A stretch of 64,000 bases of DNA. Source: Prevotella sp. E13-17. GTDB lineage: Bacteria; Bacteroidota; Bacteroidia; Bacteroidales; Bacteroidaceae. The stretch is from positions 496,001 through 560,000 of the forward strand of contig NZ_CP091787.1 of assembly GCF_022024035.1 (NCBI RefSeq), read 5' to 3'. The notes under the pieces were generated by a model. The model was not told where the DNA came from, ran no database searches, and saw nothing but the letters and a program-made list of their open reading frames with translations. Position numbers and translations under genes: made by a program. The number at the start of each line of letters is the position of its first letter. Position 1 is the first letter of the stretch. This document shows positions 54,933 through 64,000 of this stretch, one piece after another.

Positions 54933-55023
54933 CAACCCGAAATCAGTCTGCCGTTGAGCAAATGACTCTTTAGCGGCAGGCGGTGAAAGTTTAAAAATTA
55001 AAAGATTAACAAATTAAAAGACA

Positions 55024-55329
55024 ATGAGTCAAAAAATTCGTATCAAGCTGAAGAGCTACGACCACAAACTCGTAGATAAGTCAGCAGAAAAGATTGTGAA
55101 GGCTGTAAAGGCTACTGGTGCAATCATTAGTGGTCCAATTCCCCTTCCCACACACAAGCGTATCTTCACCGTTAACCGCTCTACCTTCGTTAACAAGAAG
55201 TCTCGTGAGCAGTTCCAGTTGTCAGACTACAAGCGTCTGATTGACATCTATAGCTCTACAGCCAAGACTGTTGATGCTCTGATGAAGCTTGAGCTTCCCA
55301 GCGGTGTTGAAGTTGAGATCAAGGTGTAG
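55024..55329 (+). CDS. rpsJ: 30S ribosomal protein S10
   Basis: 101 residues: [40 protein letters not shown] and EVEIKV at the end, a normal S10. S10 also acts with NusB/NusE in antitermination. In most bacteria it is the first gene of the S10 operon; here it has its own promoter and a terminator 25 bases after its stop, and is 7.2 kb from fusA and 2.7 kb from rplC. Confidence 0.98.
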   Translation: MSQKIRIKLKSYDHKLVDKSAEKIVKAVKATGAIISGPIPLPTHKRIFTVNRSTFVNKKSREQFQLSDYKRLIDIYSSTAKTVDALMKLELPSGVEVEIKV

Positions 55330-55353
55330 TTTCTTAATCTCAATCTATAGTAT

Positions 55354-55387
55354 AAGCGATGCTTCTGACGTGATGCATCGCTTTTTT
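55354..55387 (+). terminator. Terminator of rpsJ
   Basis: AAGCGATGC (55354-55362) pairs with GCATCGCTT (55375-55383) around a 12-base loop, followed by T residues. Confidence 0.9.
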
Positions 55388-55432
55388 AGTTTTATTAAAT
55401 AGTCTTTTTGTTTCATTTTGTTTCTTTTTTGC

Positions 55433-55440
55433 TAACTTTG
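55433..55440 (+). promoter_or_regulatory. -7 promoter box (TAACTTTG) for the dsbD gene
   Basis: TAACTTTG 42 bases before the ATG at 55482; TTG at 55408-55410 is 22 bases upstream. Confidence 0.7.
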
Positions 55441-55481
55441 CAGCCAATTTGAAACTATTTACAGATTATTTACTTTGTAAA

Positions 55482-57497
55482 ATGAAAAAAATCTATCTTA
55501 TCGGTCTGTTGGCAGTTTTCTTTTCAACAAATGTATGGGGGCAGATGGTGAATCCTGTGCACTTTACATCACAACTTAAAATGCTCGCTAACGACCAGGC
55601 TGAGATTATCTTCTCGGCAACCATCGATCCAGGTTGGCATGTGTATTCAACTGATTTGGGTGACGATGGTCCTGTTTCGGCTACGTTCAATGCTGTCAAG
55701 TTGGAAGGCGTAGAGAAAGTTGGAAAACTGACTCCACGAGGTCAAGTCATCAAGCAATATGATAAGATGTTCGATATGGAGCTACGCTTCTTCGAGACGA
55801 AAGCCACTTTTGTGCAGAAAGTACGTTTCACGAAGCCACAATATGTCATTGATTGCTATTTGGAATATGGTTCGTGCAACGATGAAATGTGTATGCCTCC
55901 TTCACAGGTTGAGTTCAAAAAAAGCGGCAACGTGACGTTAGCTGCTCAGCCAGTCGAAAATGCAGAGCAGAGTGGGACACTCGATTCTATCGTCGCAACT
56001 GTCGAGGCGCAGGCCGATACCATCGTTGCTGCCCCGGCAGATTCTGTCCTTTCTGCACTCTGGGCACCATCATCGCCCCTGAGCGATGGCACGAGTGAGA
56101 CACCATCCTCGCTGTTCTATATCTTGTTGATGGGTTTTGTTGGTGGGTTGCTGGCAGTCTTGATGCCTTGCATCTGGCCCATCATTCCCATGACGGTGTC
56201 GTTTTTCCTGAAACGCGCCAAGACCGACAAGAAGAAAGGTGTTCGCGATGCCATTACCTATGGTCTGAGCATCATTGTCATTTATCTCGGCATGGGGCTC
56301 TTGGTGACCGCATTCTTTGGCAGCGATACACTCAATGCCATGTCAACGAATGCGGTGTTCAATGTGTTCTTGTTTCTGTTGTTGGTGGTGTTTGCCCTGT
56401 CTTTCTTCGGATGGTTCGAAATTAAGTTGCCAGGATCGTGGGCCGACAAGGTTGATTCCAAGGCATCAGAGACCAGTGGCTTGCTGTCCATCTTCCTGAT
56501 GGCATTCACTCTGGTGTTGGTATCCTTCTCGTGCACCGCCCCCATCATTGGCTTGCTGCTCGTAGAGACCACGACCAGTGGCAACTGGTTGGCTCCGGCC
56601 TTAGGCATGTTTGGCTTTGCCTTTGCATTGGCCCTGCCCTTCACGCTGTTTGCCCTCTTCCCCACATGGCTGAAACAGGCTCCTCGTTCAGGTTCGTGGA
56701 TGACCACGTTGAAGGTGGTCTTAGGTTTTGTAGAGCTAGCCTTCGCTTTGAAGTTTTTGTCTGTTGCCGATCTGGCTTACGGCTGGCATATCCTCGATCG
56801 CGAGGTGTTCCTCTCACTTTGGATTGTCATCTTCGGCTTGTTGGGTGCCTACCTCTGTGGCTGGCTTAAATTCCAGGAAGACGAGGTGGGTGGCGATCTG
56901 AATAAACCGATGCCTGTAGTTTGCATCATGGGTGGACTCGTCTCGTTCGCTTTCGCCATTTACATGATTCCTGGCTTGTGGGGTGCGCCCTGTAAGGCCG
57001 TCAGTGCTTTTGCACCACCTGTCAATACACAAGACTTCAATCTGAACAATAAAGTGGTAGAAGCTAAGTACACCGATTATGAAGCAGGTATGGCTGCGGC
57101 CCGCCAGCAAGGCAAACCCGTCTTCCTCGATTTCACAGGCTTCGGGTGTGTCAACTGTCGTAAGATGGAGGCAGCCGTGTGGACCGACCCGCGTGTAGCA
57201 GACAAGCTCACCAATGACTATATCCTCATCTCTCTCTTTGTTGACGATAAGACGCCATTGGCAGAGCCCATGGTCGTTACCGATGAGCAGGGGCGCACTA
57301 AGACCTTGCACACTGTCGGTGCCAAGTGGAGCTATCTGCAGAGCCATAAGTTTGGTGCCAATGCGCAGCCCTACTATGTCATCCTTGATCCGGTGACGGC
57401 TCAGCCCCTCAGTGGCAGCCGCGCCTACGACGAAGATGTGACCGCCTATCTGAAGTTCTTGGATGGCGGTCTGGAGAACTATCGCAAGGGCAACTGA
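55482..57497 (+). CDS. dsbD: Thiol:disulfide interchange protein DsbD family
   Basis: 671 residues from the ATG at 55482, which begins the signal peptide MKKIYLIGLLAVFFSTNVWG. An N-terminal DsbD-alpha-like periplasmic domain (DPGWHVYSTDLGDDGP, CYLEYGSCNDEMCMPP) is followed by about eight membrane helices of the CcdA/DsbD type (GFVGGLLAVLMPCIWPIIPM with the conserved Cys-Pro region; SFSCTAPIIGLL) and a C-terminal thioredoxin domain with active site CVNC (FLDFTGFGCVNCRKME). It moves reducing power from cytosolic thioredoxin to periplasmic proteins. The gene has its own promoter and terminator and is an intruder between rpsJ and rplC. Confidence 0.93.
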   Translation: MKKIYLIGLLAVFFSTNVWGQMVNPVHFTSQLKMLANDQAEIIFSATIDPGWHVYSTDLGDDGPVSATFNAVKLEGVEKVGKLTPRGQVIKQYDKMFDMELRFFETKATFVQKVRFTKPQYVIDCYLEYGSCNDEMCMPPSQVEFKKSGNVTLAAQPVENAEQSGTLDSIVATVEAQADTIVAAPADSVLSALWAPSSPLSDGTSETPSSLFYILLMGFVGGLLAVLMPCIWPIIPMTVSFFLKRAKTDKKKGVRDAITYGLSIIVIYLGMGLLVTAFFGSDTLNAMSTNAVFNVFLFLLLVVFALSFFGWFEIKLPGSWADKVDSKASETSGLLSIFLMAFTLVLVSFSCTAPIIGLLLVETTTSGNWLAPALGMFGFAFALALPFTLFALFPTWLKQAPRSGSWMTTLKVVLGFVELAFALKFLSVADLAYGWHILDREVFLSLWIVIFGLLGAYLCGWLKFQEDEVGGDLNKPMPVVCIMGGLVSFAFAIYMIPGLWGAPCKAVSAFAPPVNTQDFNLNNKVVEAKYTDYEAGMAAARQQGKPVFLDFTGFGCVNCRKMEAAVWTDPRVADKLTNDYILISLFVDDKTPLAEPMVVTDEQGRTKTLHTVGAKWSYLQSHKFGANAQPYYVILDPVTAQPLSGSRAYDEDVTAYLKFLDGGLENYRKGN

Positions 57498-57518
57498 TGC
57501 TTATTTGGGCCGAATATT

Positions 57519-57544
57519 AAAAGGCAGGGATCACCTTGCCTTTT
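57519..57544 (+). terminator. Terminator of the dsbD gene
   Basis: AAAAGGCAGGG (57519-57529) pairs with CCTTGCCTTTT (57534-57544, one G-T pair) around ATCA, followed by T-rich sequence. Confidence 0.88.
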
Positions 57545-57798
57545 TCCCTTTTTATTATAGCAGTGCCTAAGTCTATGACCTCAACCATCCACCGCGACGG
57601 TTACACTTCACGATGTGCCCCCCCCCTGTTGTCGTGGATAGGAGCCTGTTCAAGATGGTATTCAACGATGACAGAACGTATGGTGCGATGATCTGCCTGT
57701 TAGTGATGTCTCGCAGGAATGCAGTGTTGAATAGTTAAACTTTCATAAAAGTTTGAGTTTTGAGGGTGCTGAGTATATGAAGTTCCATTTAATTATTG
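57545..57798. other. Non-coding debris with a nine-C tract between dsbD and rplC
   Basis: I see no gene here. A run of nine C residues lies at 57618-57626. From about 57632 one forward frame reads VVDRSLFKMVFNDDRTYGAM and then ICLLVMSRRNAVLNS before a stop at 57736; it looks like a fragment of a coding sequence but I cannot name it, and it has no start. Together with the transposase remnants to the left this suggests past insertions. Confidence 0.5.
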
Positions 57799-57806
57799 TA
57801 CCTTTG
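57799..57806 (+). promoter_or_regulatory. -7 promoter box (TACCTTTG) for the rplC-rplE operon
   Basis: TACCTTTG followed by GCACCCGC, as at rpsU. The leader to rplC is long, about 190 bases, and contains a CGCAA/TTGCG hairpin at once after the start and a GGCTGC-type stem (about 57893-57931), so leader-mediated control is possible. Confidence 0.78.
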
Positions 57807-58002
57807 CACCCGCAAAAAGTGGTCGTTGCGCTGGCTAAAAGCTATCAATACACTGAAAAAGAGCAGTTTAACCTTTGGTAAAGGAGGTTGTGGGCTGCAT
57901 CCTTTTTGTGTGTATATAAAGATGGCAGCCGCAAGATGATGCTTTGAAAAGATAGTAACAAAACTTATTTATAACTCATTTATTTAAAATTTTAAAACTG
58001 AA

Positions 58003-58617
58003 ATGCCAGGATTATTAGGAAGAAAAATCGGAATGACATCCGTTTTCAGTGCCGACGGTAAGAATGTACCGTGCACTGTTATCGAAGCTGGTCCTTGCGT
58101 TGTGACACAGGTCAAGACCGTAGAGAAGGATGGCTACAAGGCCGTTCAGCTCGCATTCGGTGAAAAGAAAGAGAAGAACACCACCAAAGCGATGATGGGC
58201 GTCTTCAAGAAGGCCGGCACAACACCAAAGGCCCACTTGGCCGAGTTCAAGTTTGATGAGGACTACAACTTAGGTGACACACTCACCGTAGAGCTTTTCG
58301 CAGATGCAGAGTTCGTAGATGTTGTAGGTACATCAAAAGGTAAAGGATTCCAAGGCGTTGTTAAACGTCATGGTTTCGGTGGTGTAGGTCAGAGCACTCA
58401 CGGTCAGGACGACCGTCTGCGTAAGCCAGGTTCTATCGGTGCTTGTTCTTACCCCGCAAAGGTATTCAAGGGTATGCGCATGGGTGGCCACATGGGATGT
58501 GATCGTGTGACAACTCAGAACTTGAAAGTGTTAAAGGTGATTCCGGAGCACAACCTCCTCCTCGTGAAGGGTAGCTGCGCTGGTTGCAATGGTTCAACTG
58601 TATTAATTGAGAAGTAA
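58003..58617 (+). CDS. rplC: 50S ribosomal protein L3
   Basis: 204 residues: [20 protein letters not shown] start, and the conserved loop [20 protein letters not shown] followed by STHGQ. First gene of the remaining S10 cluster, preceded by its own promoter. rplD begins 2 bases after its stop. Confidence 0.98.
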   Translation: MPGLLGRKIGMTSVFSADGKNVPCTVIEAGPCVVTQVKTVEKDGYKAVQLAFGEKKEKNTTKAMMGVFKKAGTTPKAHLAEFKFDEDYNLGDTLTVELFADAEFVDVVGTSKGKGFQGVVKRHGFGGVGQSTHGQDDRLRKPGSIGACSYPAKVFKGMRMGGHMGCDRVTTQNLKVLKVIPEHNLLLVKGSCAGCNGSTVLIEK

Positions 58618-58619
58618 AG

Positions 58620-59249
58620 ATGGAAGTTAGTGTATTGAATATCAACGGTCAGGAGACCGGAAGAAAGGTGGTTCTGAATGACGCCATCTTCGCAGTTGAG
58701 CCTAACGATCACGTCATCTATCTGGACGTAAAGCAGTACATGGCCAACCAGCGCCAGGGCAACGCTAAGTCAAAGGAGCGCAGCGAGATCAGCGGTTCTA
58801 CCCGCAAGCTCGGTCGTCAGAAGGGCGGCGGCGGTGCTCGTCATGGTGATATCAACTCACCTCTGTTGCGTGGTGGCGCCCGTGTGTTTGGTCCCACACC
58901 TCGTGACTACGGCTTCAAGCTGAACAAGAAAGTGAAGGCACTTGCTCGTAAGTCTGCTCTGACTTACAAAGCTCAGGAGAATGCAATTGTTGTCGTTGAG
59001 GACTTCGATTTCGAGGCTCCCAAGACCAAGGAGATGGTAAACATTGCAAAGAACCTGAAGGTGGATGGCAAGAAGTTGCTCTTCGTTCTGCCCGAGGCTA
59101 ATAAGAATGTATATCTGTCAGCTCGCAACCTGCAGAAGGCCGAGGTTCTCGAGGCTTCAAAGGTTAATACCTATAAGGTGCTGAACGCAGATGTACTGGT
59201 GATTACAGAGAAATCACTTGAGACTATCGACGGAATCTTAAACAAGTAA
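58620..59249 (+). CDS. rplD: 50S ribosomal protein L4
   Basis: 209 residues: [20 protein letters not shown] is the extended loop reaching the exit tunnel, and [16 protein letters not shown] is typical. In E. coli L4 represses the S10 operon through the leader; whether this holds for the leader here is unknown. It lies 16 bases before rplW. Confidence 0.98.
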   Translation: MEVSVLNINGQETGRKVVLNDAIFAVEPNDHVIYLDVKQYMANQRQGNAKSKERSEISGSTRKLGRQKGGGGARHGDINSPLLRGGARVFGPTPRDYGFKLNKKVKALARKSALTYKAQENAIVVVEDFDFEAPKTKEMVNIAKNLKVDGKKLLFVLPEANKNVYLSARNLQKAEVLEASKVNTYKVLNADVLVITEKSLETIDGILNK

Positions 59250-59265
59250 AAAGGATACAACAGAT

Positions 59266-59562
59266 ATGGCATTTATCGTAAAACCACTGGTCACTGAGAA
59301 GATGACCAAGATCACGGAGAAGCAGCCTAACCGCTATGGTTTCGTTGTACGTCCTGAGGCTAACAAGCTTGAGATTAAGAAGGAAGTCGAGGCAATGTAC
59401 AACGTAACGGTTGAGGATGTAAACACAATCCGTTATGCAGGTAAGCGCAGTCAGCGCTACACGAAGGCAGGTCTCGTGAAGGGACAGAAGAATGCCTTCA
59501 AGAAGGCTATTGTCACTCTGAAAGAGGGTGAGGAAATTGATTTTTACAGCAATATTGATTAA
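59266..59562 (+). CDS. rplW: 50S ribosomal protein L23
   Basis: 98 residues: [41 protein letters not shown]23 sits at the exit tunnel and docks trigger factor and the signal recognition particle. rplB follows after 5 bases. Confidence 0.97.
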   Translation: MAFIVKPLVTEKMTKITEKQPNRYGFVVRPEANKLEIKKEVEAMYNVTVEDVNTIRYAGKRSQRYTKAGLVKGQKNAFKKAIVTLKEGEEIDFYSNID

Positions 59563-59567
59563 TAGAA

Positions 59568-60395
59568 ATGGCAGTACGTAAATTAAAGCCCGTAACTCCG
59601 GGTCAAAGACACAAAATTATTGGCACGTTCGAGGATATTACTGCATCCGTGCCAGAGAAGTCTCTCGTTTACGGTAAGCGTTCAACCGGTGGTCGAAACA
59701 ACACCGGTAAGATGACCGTTCGCTACATGGGTGGCGGCCACAAGAAGAAGTATCGTCTGATCGACTTCAAGCGAGAGAAAGATGGTGTTCCTGCTGTAGT
59801 AAAGACAATCGAGTACGATCCTAACCGTTCTGCTCGCATTGCTCTGCTCTACTATGCAGATGGTGAAAAACGTTACATTATTGCTCCTAATGGACTGCAG
59901 GTTGGTACGACTCTGATGTCTGGAGCTGAGGCTGCACCTGAGATTGGTAACGCCCTTCCGCTCGCCAACATCCCCGTAGGTACGGTGGTTCACAACATTG
60001 AGCTCCGTCCTGGTCAGGGTGCTCTGCTCGTTCGTTCGGCAGGTAATTTTGCTCAGTTGACTTCTCGCGAAGGAAGCTACTGCGTGATTAAGCTCCCCTC
60101 AGGAGAGACACGTAAGGTGCTTTCTGCTTGTAAGGCTACCGTAGGTGCTGTGGGCAACTCTGACCATGCGCTGGAGGCATCAGGTAAGGCTGGTCGCTCT
60201 CGCTGGTTGGGACGTCGTCCTCACAACCGTGGTGTTGTCATGAACCCACATGATCACCCAATGGGTGGTGGTGAAGGCCGTCAGTCTGGTGGACACCCAC
60301 GTTCACGTAAGGGTCTGTACGCTAAGGGTCTGAAGACACGTGCACCTAAGAAGCTTTCAAACAAGTACATCATTGAAAGAGCTAACAAGAAGTAA
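59568..60395 (+). CDS. rplB: 50S ribosomal protein L2
   Basis: 275 residues: [40 protein letters not shown] with the His residue important for the peptidyl transferase centre, and a basic end. Normal length. rpsS follows after 22 bases. Confidence 0.98.
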   Translation: MAVRKLKPVTPGQRHKIIGTFEDITASVPEKSLVYGKRSTGGRNNTGKMTVRYMGGGHKKKYRLIDFKREKDGVPAVVKTIEYDPNRSARIALLYYADGEKRYIIAPNGLQVGTTLMSGAEAAPEIGNALPLANIPVGTVVHNIELRPGQGALLVRSAGNFAQLTSREGSYCVIKLPSGETRKVLSACKATVGAVGNSDHALEASGKAGRSRWLGRRPHNRGVVMNPHDHPMGGGEGRQSGGHPRSRKGLYAKGLKTRAPKKLSNKYIIERANKK

Positions 60396-60417
60396 ACAAG
60401 AAATCAAGAGTTAAATT

Positions 60418-60684
60418 ATGAGTCGTTCATTAAAGAAAGGTCCTTATATCAACGTTGCTCTCGAGAAGAAAGTTCTCGCTATGAATGAGAGCGGCAAGAA
60501 GAACGTCGTAAAGACTTGGGCCAGAGCATCAATGATTTCCCCCGATTTCGTGGGACACACTGTTGCAGTTCATAACGGTAACAAATTTATCCCTGTTTAC
60601 ATTACTGAGAACATGGTAGGTCACAAGCTCGGTGAGTTCGCACCCACACGTCGCTTCGGTGGTCACGCCGGTAATAAGAAGTAA
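60418..60684 (+). CDS. rpsS: 30S ribosomal protein S19
   Basis: 88 residues: [20 protein letters not shown] and [20 protein letters not shown] are S19 signatures. Followed by a 46-base gap filled with AATTAAG-type repeats before rplV. Confidence 0.98.
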   Translation: MSRSLKKGPYINVALEKKVLAMNESGKKNVVKTWARASMISPDFVGHTVAVHNGNKFIPVYITENMVGHKLGEFAPTRRFGGHAGNKK

Positions 60685-60696
60685 TGCCCCAGGGTG

Positions 60697-60729
60697 AATT
60701 AAGAATTAAAAATTAGAATTAAGAATTAC
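60697..60729. repeat. AATTAAG-type tandem repeat between rpsS and rplV
   Basis: Five imperfect units (AATTAAG, AATTAAA, AATTAG, AATTAAG, AATTAC) end at the rplV start. Same unit as in the rpoB-rpoC gap. Confidence 0.8.
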
Positions 60730-60730
60730 A

Positions 60731-61138
60731 ATGGGAGCAAGAAAACATATTAAGGCTGAAGAAAGAAAAGCAGCTCTTAAGACACAGTATTTTGCAAAGC
60801 TGAAAGGCTGCCCTTCTTCTCCACGCAAGATGCGTTATGTCGTTGACATGATCCGCGGCATGGAGGTGAACCGCGCACTTGGTGTGCTGCGCTTCTCAAA
60901 GAAGGCTGCTGCAGCTGATGTGGAGAAGCTTCTCCGCTCAGCTATTAATAACTGGGAGCAGAAGAACGATCGCAAGGCCGAGGCTGGCGAACTGTTCATC
61001 ACTCGCGCCTTCGTTGACGAGGGTGTTACACTGAAGCGCATGCGCCCCGCACCTCAGGGTCGCGGCTATCGCATCCGCAAGCGCAGTAACCACGTCACTC
61101 TGTTTGTTGACGCTAAAACTAACGACGTAAAAGAATAA
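60731..61138 (+). CDS. rplV: 50S ribosomal protein L22
   Basis: 135 residues: [40 protein letters not shown] and [20 protein letters not shown], the loop that lines the exit tunnel. rpsC starts 4 bases after its stop. Confidence 0.97.
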   Translation: MGARKHIKAEERKAALKTQYFAKLKGCPSSPRKMRYVVDMIRGMEVNRALGVLRFSKKAAAADVEKLLRSAINNWEQKNDRKAEAGELFITRAFVDEGVTLKRMRPAPQGRGYRIRKRSNHVTLFVDAKTNDVKE

Positions 61139-61142
61139 TAGA

Positions 61143-61880
61143 ATGGGACAGAAAGTAAATCCAATTAGCAACCGTCTAGGTATTGTTAGAGGTTGGGAGT
61201 CAAACTGGTTCGGTGGTAAGGACTTCGGAGACAACCTGGTTGAAGACCAGAAGATCCGTAAGTATCTCAACGAGCGTTTGGCTAAGGCTAGCGTTTCGAA
61301 GATTTTCATCGAACGCACTCTGAAGCTGATTACCATTACTATTTGCACGGCTCGTCCGGGTATCGTCATTGGTAAAGGTGGACAGGACGTTGACAACTTG
61401 AAGGACGAACTGAAGAAGTTGTTCGACAAGGACGTTCAGATCAATATTTTCGAAGTTAAGCGTCCAGAACTGGATGCCACAATCGTTGCCACAAACATCG
61501 CTCGCCAGATTGAGGGCAAGATTGCTTATCGTCGCGCCATCAAGCAGGCTATCGCTAACACCATGCGTGCTGGTGCCGAGGGTATCAAAGTTCAGATCTC
61601 AGGACGTCTGAATGGCGCAGAAATCGCACGCAGCGAGATGCTGAAAGAGGGACGTACTCCTCTGCACACTTTCCGTGCTGACATCGATTTCTGTCAGGCA
61701 GAAGCTCTTACCAAGGTAGGACTGCTGGGTATCAAGGTTTGGATTTGCCGTGGCGAAATCTACGGTAAGGTTGACCTCACTCCTAACTTCTCTCAGGAGA
61801 AGCAGCAAGGTGGCCGTAACAACGGCGGTAACAATGGTGGCCGTAAGTTCCGTGGTGGTAAGAAGAATAATAACCGTTAA
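61143..61880 (+). CDS. rpsC: 30S ribosomal protein S3
   Basis: 245 residues: [20 protein letters not shown], the KH domain ([20 protein letters not shown]) and [20 protein letters not shown]. The last ~25 residues are a Gly/Asn/Arg/Lys-rich tail ([17 protein letters not shown]), a lineage extension beyond the conserved domain. rplP follows after 17 bases. Confidence 0.98.
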   Translation: MGQKVNPISNRLGIVRGWESNWFGGKDFGDNLVEDQKIRKYLNERLAKASVSKIFIERTLKLITITICTARPGIVIGKGGQDVDNLKDELKKLFDKDVQINIFEVKRPELDATIVATNIARQIEGKIAYRRAIKQAIANTMRAGAEGIKVQISGRLNGAEIARSEMLKEGRTPLHTFRADIDFCQAEALTKVGLLGIKVWICRGEIYGKVDLTPNFSQEKQQGGRNNGGNNGGRKFRGGKKNNNR

Positions 61881-61897
61881 AAGAAAGAGAAGCTATC

Positions 61898-62326
61898 ATG
61901 TTACAGCCAAAGAGAGTAAGATATAGAAGACCTCAAGACGGACGTGGCAATAAAGGCAACGCCCACAGAGGTACGACATTGGCTTTCGGTTCTTTCGGCA
62001 TCAAGACTCTTGACGCTAAATGGATTGACAGCCGTCAGATTGAGGCAGCTCGTGTTGCTATCAACCGTTACATGAACCGTGAAGGTCAGGTATGGATCCG
62101 CATCTTCCCCGACAAACCCATCACTCGCAAACCTGCTGACGTCCGAATGGGTAAAGGTAAGGGTGATCCCGCAGGATGGGTTGCACCTGTGACACCAGGC
62201 CGTATCCTCTTCGAGGTAGAGGGCGTTCCCTTCGATGTGGCAAAAGAGGCTCTGCGTCTCGGTGCCCAGAAGCTGCCCGTAAAGACCAAGTTTGTTGTAA
62301 GACGTGACTACGATAAAAACGCTTAA
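61898..62326 (+). CDS. rplP: 50S ribosomal protein L16
   Basis: 142 residues: [40 protein letters not shown] and [21 protein letters not shown]16 helps position the A-site tRNA. rpmC follows after 5 bases. Confidence 0.98.
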   Translation: MLQPKRVRYRRPQDGRGNKGNAHRGTTLAFGSFGIKTLDAKWIDSRQIEAARVAINRYMNREGQVWIRIFPDKPITRKPADVRMGKGKGDPAGWVAPVTPGRILFEVEGVPFDVAKEALRLGAQKLPVKTKFVVRRDYDKNA

Positions 62327-62331
62327 TTAGT

Positions 62332-62526
62332 ATGAAGACGAAGGAAATTAAGGAACTCGAGACCAAGGAATTGGCCGAGCGCATTGAGACTGAGGTTGCC
62401 AAGTTCAACCAGATGAAGTTCAATCACAACGTCACTCCGCTGGAGAATCCCTCACTGATTAAGGCTGCACGTCGTGACATCGCACGCATGAAGACGGAGC
62501 TCCGTCAGAGAGAACTTAACAAATAA
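62332..62526 (+). CDS. rpmC: 50S ribosomal protein L29
   Basis: 64 residues of helical hairpin: [40 protein letters not shown]. It lies beside L23 at the tunnel exit. rpsQ follows within 11 bases. Confidence 0.96.
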   Translation: MKTKEIKELETKELAERIETEVAKFNQMKFNHNVTPLENPSLIKAARRDIARMKTELRQRELNK

Positions 62527-62537
62527 CAATGGTCCAG

Positions 62538-62795
62538 ATGGAAACAAGAAATTTAAGAAAGACAAGACAGGGTGTCGTTATCAGCAACAAAATGGATAAA
62601 ACCATTGTTATCGCTGCTAAGTTCAAGGAGAAGCACCCTATTTATGGTAAGTTCGTCCAGAAGACGAAAAAGTACCATGCACATGATGAGAACAATGAGT
62701 GCCAGGTAGGTGATACCGTACTCATTATGGAAACCCGCCCTCTGTCAAAGACAAAGCGCTGGAGATTAGTACAAATCGTTGAAAAAGCTAAGTAA
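62538..62795 (+). CDS. rpsQ: 30S ribosomal protein S17
   Basis: 85 residues from ATG 62538 ([20 protein letters not shown]), the start used by Bacteroidetes relatives as I know them; an in-frame ATG at 62529 would add [23 protein letters not shown] and [12 protein letters not shown] complete the OB-fold. rplN starts 2 bases after its stop. Confidence 0.95.
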   Translation: METRNLRKTRQGVVISNKMDKTIVIAAKFKEKHPIYGKFVQKTKKYHAHDENNECQVGDTVLIMETRPLSKTKRWRLVQIVEKAK

Positions 62796-62797
62796 AT

Positions 62798-63163
62798 ATG
62801 ATACAGACAGAATCAAGACTTACAGTAGCTGATAACAGCGGCGCACGCGAGGCTCTCTGCATCCGCGTGCTGGGTGGTACCCGCCGCCGTTATGCCAGCG
62901 TAGGTGATGTGATCGTTGTTGCTATCAAGAACGCTATCCCTACGAGTGACGTGAAAAAGGGTGCAGTATCTAAGGCTCTGATTGTCCGCACGAAAAAGGA
63001 AATTCGTCGCCCCGATGGTTCTTACATCCGTTTCGACGACAATGCCTGTGTTCTGCTGAACAACGCTGGTGAGCTTCGCGGTAGCCGTATCTTCGGCCCT
63101 GTAGCTCGTGAGCTTCGTGCAGTTAACATGAAGGTCGTATCTTTGGCACCTGAGGTTCTTTAA
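62798..63163 (+). CDS. rplN: 50S ribosomal protein L14
   Basis: 121 residues: [40 protein letters not shown] and [13 protein letters not shown]. Normal length. rplX follows after 20 bases. Confidence 0.98.
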   Translation: MIQTESRLTVADNSGAREALCIRVLGGTRRRYASVGDVIVVAIKNAIPTSDVKKGAVSKALIVRTKKEIRRPDGSYIRFDDNACVLLNNAGELRGSRIFGPVARELRAVNMKVVSLAPEVL

Positions 63164-63183
63164 CATTAAAAGATTTAAAAGTA

Positions 63184-63501
63184 ATGAGCAAGTTACATAT
63201 CAAGAAAAACGATACAGTCATGGTCCTGGCCGGTGAGGACAAGGGCAAGACTGGTAAGGTGCTGAAGGTCTTGGTAGAGAAGCAGCGCGCTATTGTTGAG
63301 GGTGTCAACTTCGTCAACAAGAGCACAAAGCCAAGTGCCAAGAATCCTCAGGGTGGCTTCGAGAAGATTGAGGCTCCCATCCATATTTCTAATTTAAGTC
63401 TGATCGACCCGAAGAGCGGTAAGGCTACTCGCGTTGCTATCAAGCACGAGGGTAAGAACGTGATTCGTGTTGCCAAAAAGTCAGGAGAGGAGATTAAGTA
63501 A
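63184..63501 (+). CDS. rplX: 50S ribosomal protein L24
   Basis: 105 residues with a KOW motif near the start ([20 protein letters not shown]) and [20 protein letters not shown]. An early assembly protein of the 50S subunit. Its stop shares one base with the rplE start (TAATG). Confidence 0.97.
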   Translation: MSKLHIKKNDTVMVLAGEDKGKTGKVLKVLVEKQRAIVEGVNFVNKSTKPSAKNPQGGFEKIEAPIHISNLSLIDPKSGKATRVAIKHEGKNVIRVAKKSGEEIK

Positions 63502-64000
63502 TGAATACAGCACAACTTAAGAAGACCTATGCTGAGCAGATTGCACCAGCATTGATGAAGCAGTTCAACTATAGTTCTGCTATGCAGATTCCTGTCCTGA
63601 AGAAGATCGTCATCAACCAGGGTCTGGGAGATGCTACTCAGGACAAGAAGATCATTGAGGTGGCTATCAACGAGATTTCTACCATCTGCGGTCAGAAAGC
63701 CGTTGCTACCTATTCTAAGAAGGATATCGCTAACTTCAAGCTTCGTAAGAAGATGCCTATCGGCGTTATGGTAACACTGCGTCGTGAGCGCATGTACGAG
63801 TTCCTGGAGCGTTTGGTTCGCATCGCTCTGCCTCGTATCCGCGACTTCAAGGGTATCGAGAGCAAGTTCGATGGTCGTGGTAACTACACACTGGGTATCC
63901 AGGAGCAGATTATCTTCCCCGAGATCAATATCGATTCAGTAGATCGTATTCAGGGTATGAATATCACCTTTGTTACAACGGCTAAGACCGATGAAGAGGG
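63501..64000 (+). CDS. rplE: 50S ribosomal protein L5 (3' end beyond the window)
   Basis: The first 166 codons are present: [20 protein letters not shown], then [40 protein letters not shown] and [21 protein letters not shown]5 contacts 5S rRNA and P-site tRNA. Only about the last 15-20 residues are missing. It overlaps rplX by one base. Confidence 0.98.
   Translation, partial: MNTAQLKKTYAEQIAPALMKQFNYSSAMQIPVLKKIVINQGLGDATQDKKIIEVAINEISTICGQKAVATYSKKDIANFKLRKKMPIGVMVTLRRERMYEFLERLVRIALPRIRDFKGIESKFDGRGNYTLGIQEQIIFPEINIDSVDRIQGMNITFVTTAKTDEE

Overview
This window is from a Bacteroidetes chromosome, most likely Prevotella or a close Prevotellaceae relative. Three things support this. Promoters carry the Bacteroidetes -7 motif TAnnTTTG, often with a TTG about 20 bases upstream, and start codons mostly lack a Shine-Dalgarno sequence. 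The gene set includes type IX secretion genes (gldM, gldN), a FadL-type porin, a 7TM-HD phosphodiesterase, a BspA-like surface protein with Prevotella-style C-terminal tails, and a radical SAM/lipoprotein pair. The housekeeping proteins also have Bacteroidales-type sequences.

Layout. 0-4.3 kb: end of gldM, gldN, an outer-membrane barrel gene and priA, all on the + strand. 4.3-10.2 kb: minus-strand genes for a FadL porin, a PgpH-type phosphodiesterase and a secreted protein of unknown role, plus the stump of a surface protein. 10.2-13.1 kb: gltX-waaA. 13.1-14.4 kb: a radical SAM/SPASM enzyme with a small lipoprotein. 14.4-17.2 kb: a metallophosphoesterase, a gamma-carbonic-anhydrase-like protein and mdh. 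17.3-19.7 kb: a three-gene operon for exported proteins. 19.9-21.7 kb: an M24 aminopeptidase P. 21.7-28.7 kb: an RDD gene divergent from a SpoIIM - membrane protein - DUF4129-like - DUF4350-like - MoxR - DUF58 operon. 29.2-30.8 kb: rpsU, a XerC-like recombinase and a short hibernation factor.

30.8-47.9 kb is information-processing DNA: tRNA-Thr, tRNA-Tyr, tRNA-Gly, tRNA-Thr, tuf, tRNA-Trp, secE, nusG, rplKAJL, rpoBC, a DUF3467 gene, then rpsL-rpsG-fusA. The S10 gene cluster runs from 58.0 kb to the window end (rplC to rplE). The stretch between fusA and rplC is unusual. rpsJ, normally joined to both sides, stands alone with its own promoter and terminator. A 7-kb accessory block separates it from fusA: an IS5-like remnant, a kelch-membrane-AraC regulator, a 1296-residue leucine-rich/InlB-repeat surface protein, a 60-codon small gene and an IS1380-like remnant. 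A dsbD gene and a stretch of debris separate it from rplC.

The most interesting points are the broken str-S10 cluster and the island inside it, the radical SAM/lipoprotein pair, a family of paired intergenic hairpins seen at 6.2 and 28.8 kb, two 29-bp inverted insertions in a dead transposase, and a hairpin-rich rplL-rpoB leader. All calls come from reading the sequence; no database search was run.
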